DNA of 40,347 bases from an uncultured Collinsella sp. (GTDB taxonomy: Bacteria; Actinomycetota; Coriobacteriia; Coriobacteriales; Coriobacteriaceae), in assembly GCA_900543275.1 (NCBI GenBank), contig UQQL01000010.1, forward strand, positions 1-40,347. The letters run 5' to 3'. The notes beneath the pieces are model-generated. The model worked only from the letters and a program-made list of their open reading frames with translations. It was not told the origin of the DNA and did no database searches. This document shows, in pieces, positions 40,232 to 40,347 of this stretch. The translations under genes were made by a program, and so were the position numbers. The stretch's first letter is position 1. Every line of letters starts with the position of its first letter.

Positions 40232-40270
40232 GAGCCCGGTACACCGTCACGGTACCGGGCTCTTCTGGTT
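40232..40270 (+). terminator. second hairpin after the tRNA-like remnant
   Basis: GAGCCCGGTAC (40232-40242) and its reverse complement (40252-40262) with a 9-base loop and TTCTGGTT tail. Its position after a CACCAGA end copies the real tRNA-terminator arrangement. Confidence 0.6.
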
Positions 40271-40282
40271 CATGTCATGTCA

Positions 40283-40321
40283 AAAACGAAGCGCCCGCTT
40301 GCTGGGGGAGCAAGCGGGCGC
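40283..40321 (-). terminator. terminator of a minus-strand gene right of the window
   Basis: Perfect 13-bp stem GCGCCCGCTTGCT (40291-40303) and its reverse complement (40309-40321) with a G5 loop. Read on the minus strand it is followed by TTCGTTTTTG. The gene it serves would lie beyond 40347. Confidence 0.78.
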
Positions 40322-40347
40322 CTGTGAGCGAATATGTTTGCGGCGGG

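Noticed and set aside
40047..40250. 67-residue minus-strand frame over the tRNA
   Set aside because: It is the antisense reading of the tRNA and its remnants; such frames are common artefacts at tRNA genes.

Overview
The window looks like chromosome of a high-GC anaerobic actinobacterium of the class Coriobacteriia, most likely Collinsella or a close relative. This is inferred from gene content: the actinobacterial dnaK-grpE-dnaJ-hspR order with an HspR-type regulator, [NiFe]-hydrogenase maturation genes, a mannose-family PTS with a DUF956 partner, a 2[4Fe-4S] ferredoxin, and a large flavin/Fe-S oxidoreductase beside a TetR gene and a putative DUF5692 membrane protein. The first 13 bases equal the inner end of the Tn5/Nextera mosaic end, so the window starts at a contig end carrying adapter sequence.

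Layout. 1-409: contig end with a repeat array. 410-7023 (minus): an operon-like run, read right to left as small protein, nikR, hypF, hypC, hypD, hypE, HAD phosphatase. 7245-8277: thioredoxin (minus) and a divergent unknown gene. 8352-10351 (minus): LytTR response regulator and GHKL sensor kinase. 10559-14510: a 44-bp palindromic operator, then nadA-nadB-nadC-niaR, which reads as a self-regulated NAD synthesis operon. 14749-14934: ferredoxin (minus). 15540-19840: dnaK-grpE-dnaJ-hspR. 20128-22428: aconitase-superfamily hydratase. 22613-24384: two small secreted or membrane-anchored unknowns set between three copies of a hairpin repeat. 24562-27189: clpB, sharing a promoter motif with dnaK. 27323-29065: a small disordered protein and an AAA/DUF4143 ATPase. 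29110-30591 (minus): a membrane-anchored unknown. 30824-35524: a membrane protein and TetR gene (minus) divergent from the 925-residue oxidoreductase. 35621-36049: hypA. 36426-39708: PTS IIAB-IIC-IID-DUF956. 39734-40347: repeat array, tRNA-Arg(CCU) and tRNA-derived remnants.

How the genes connect. HypA, HypC, HypD, HypE and HypF, with the nickel sensor NikR, build the NiFe(CN)2CO centre of a hydrogenase whose structural genes and hypB lie outside the window. The nad genes make nicotinate mononucleotide from aspartate, and NiaR would shut them down when niacin is available. DnaK/GrpE/DnaJ and ClpB form one disaggregation machine, probably under HspR.

The most unusual signal is between the genes. 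A 14-bp word (GGGAYRCRSTTTCC) occurs 17 times at three loci. It alternates strictly in orientation, with start-to-start spacing of 30 bp after a plus unit and 32 bp after a minus unit (29 and 33 once each). In addition, long perfect inverted repeats with 12-24 bp arms sit in many of the gaps. Several carry a GGGGAC/GTCCCC word, suggesting dispersed palindromic elements whose mobilising enzyme is not in this window.
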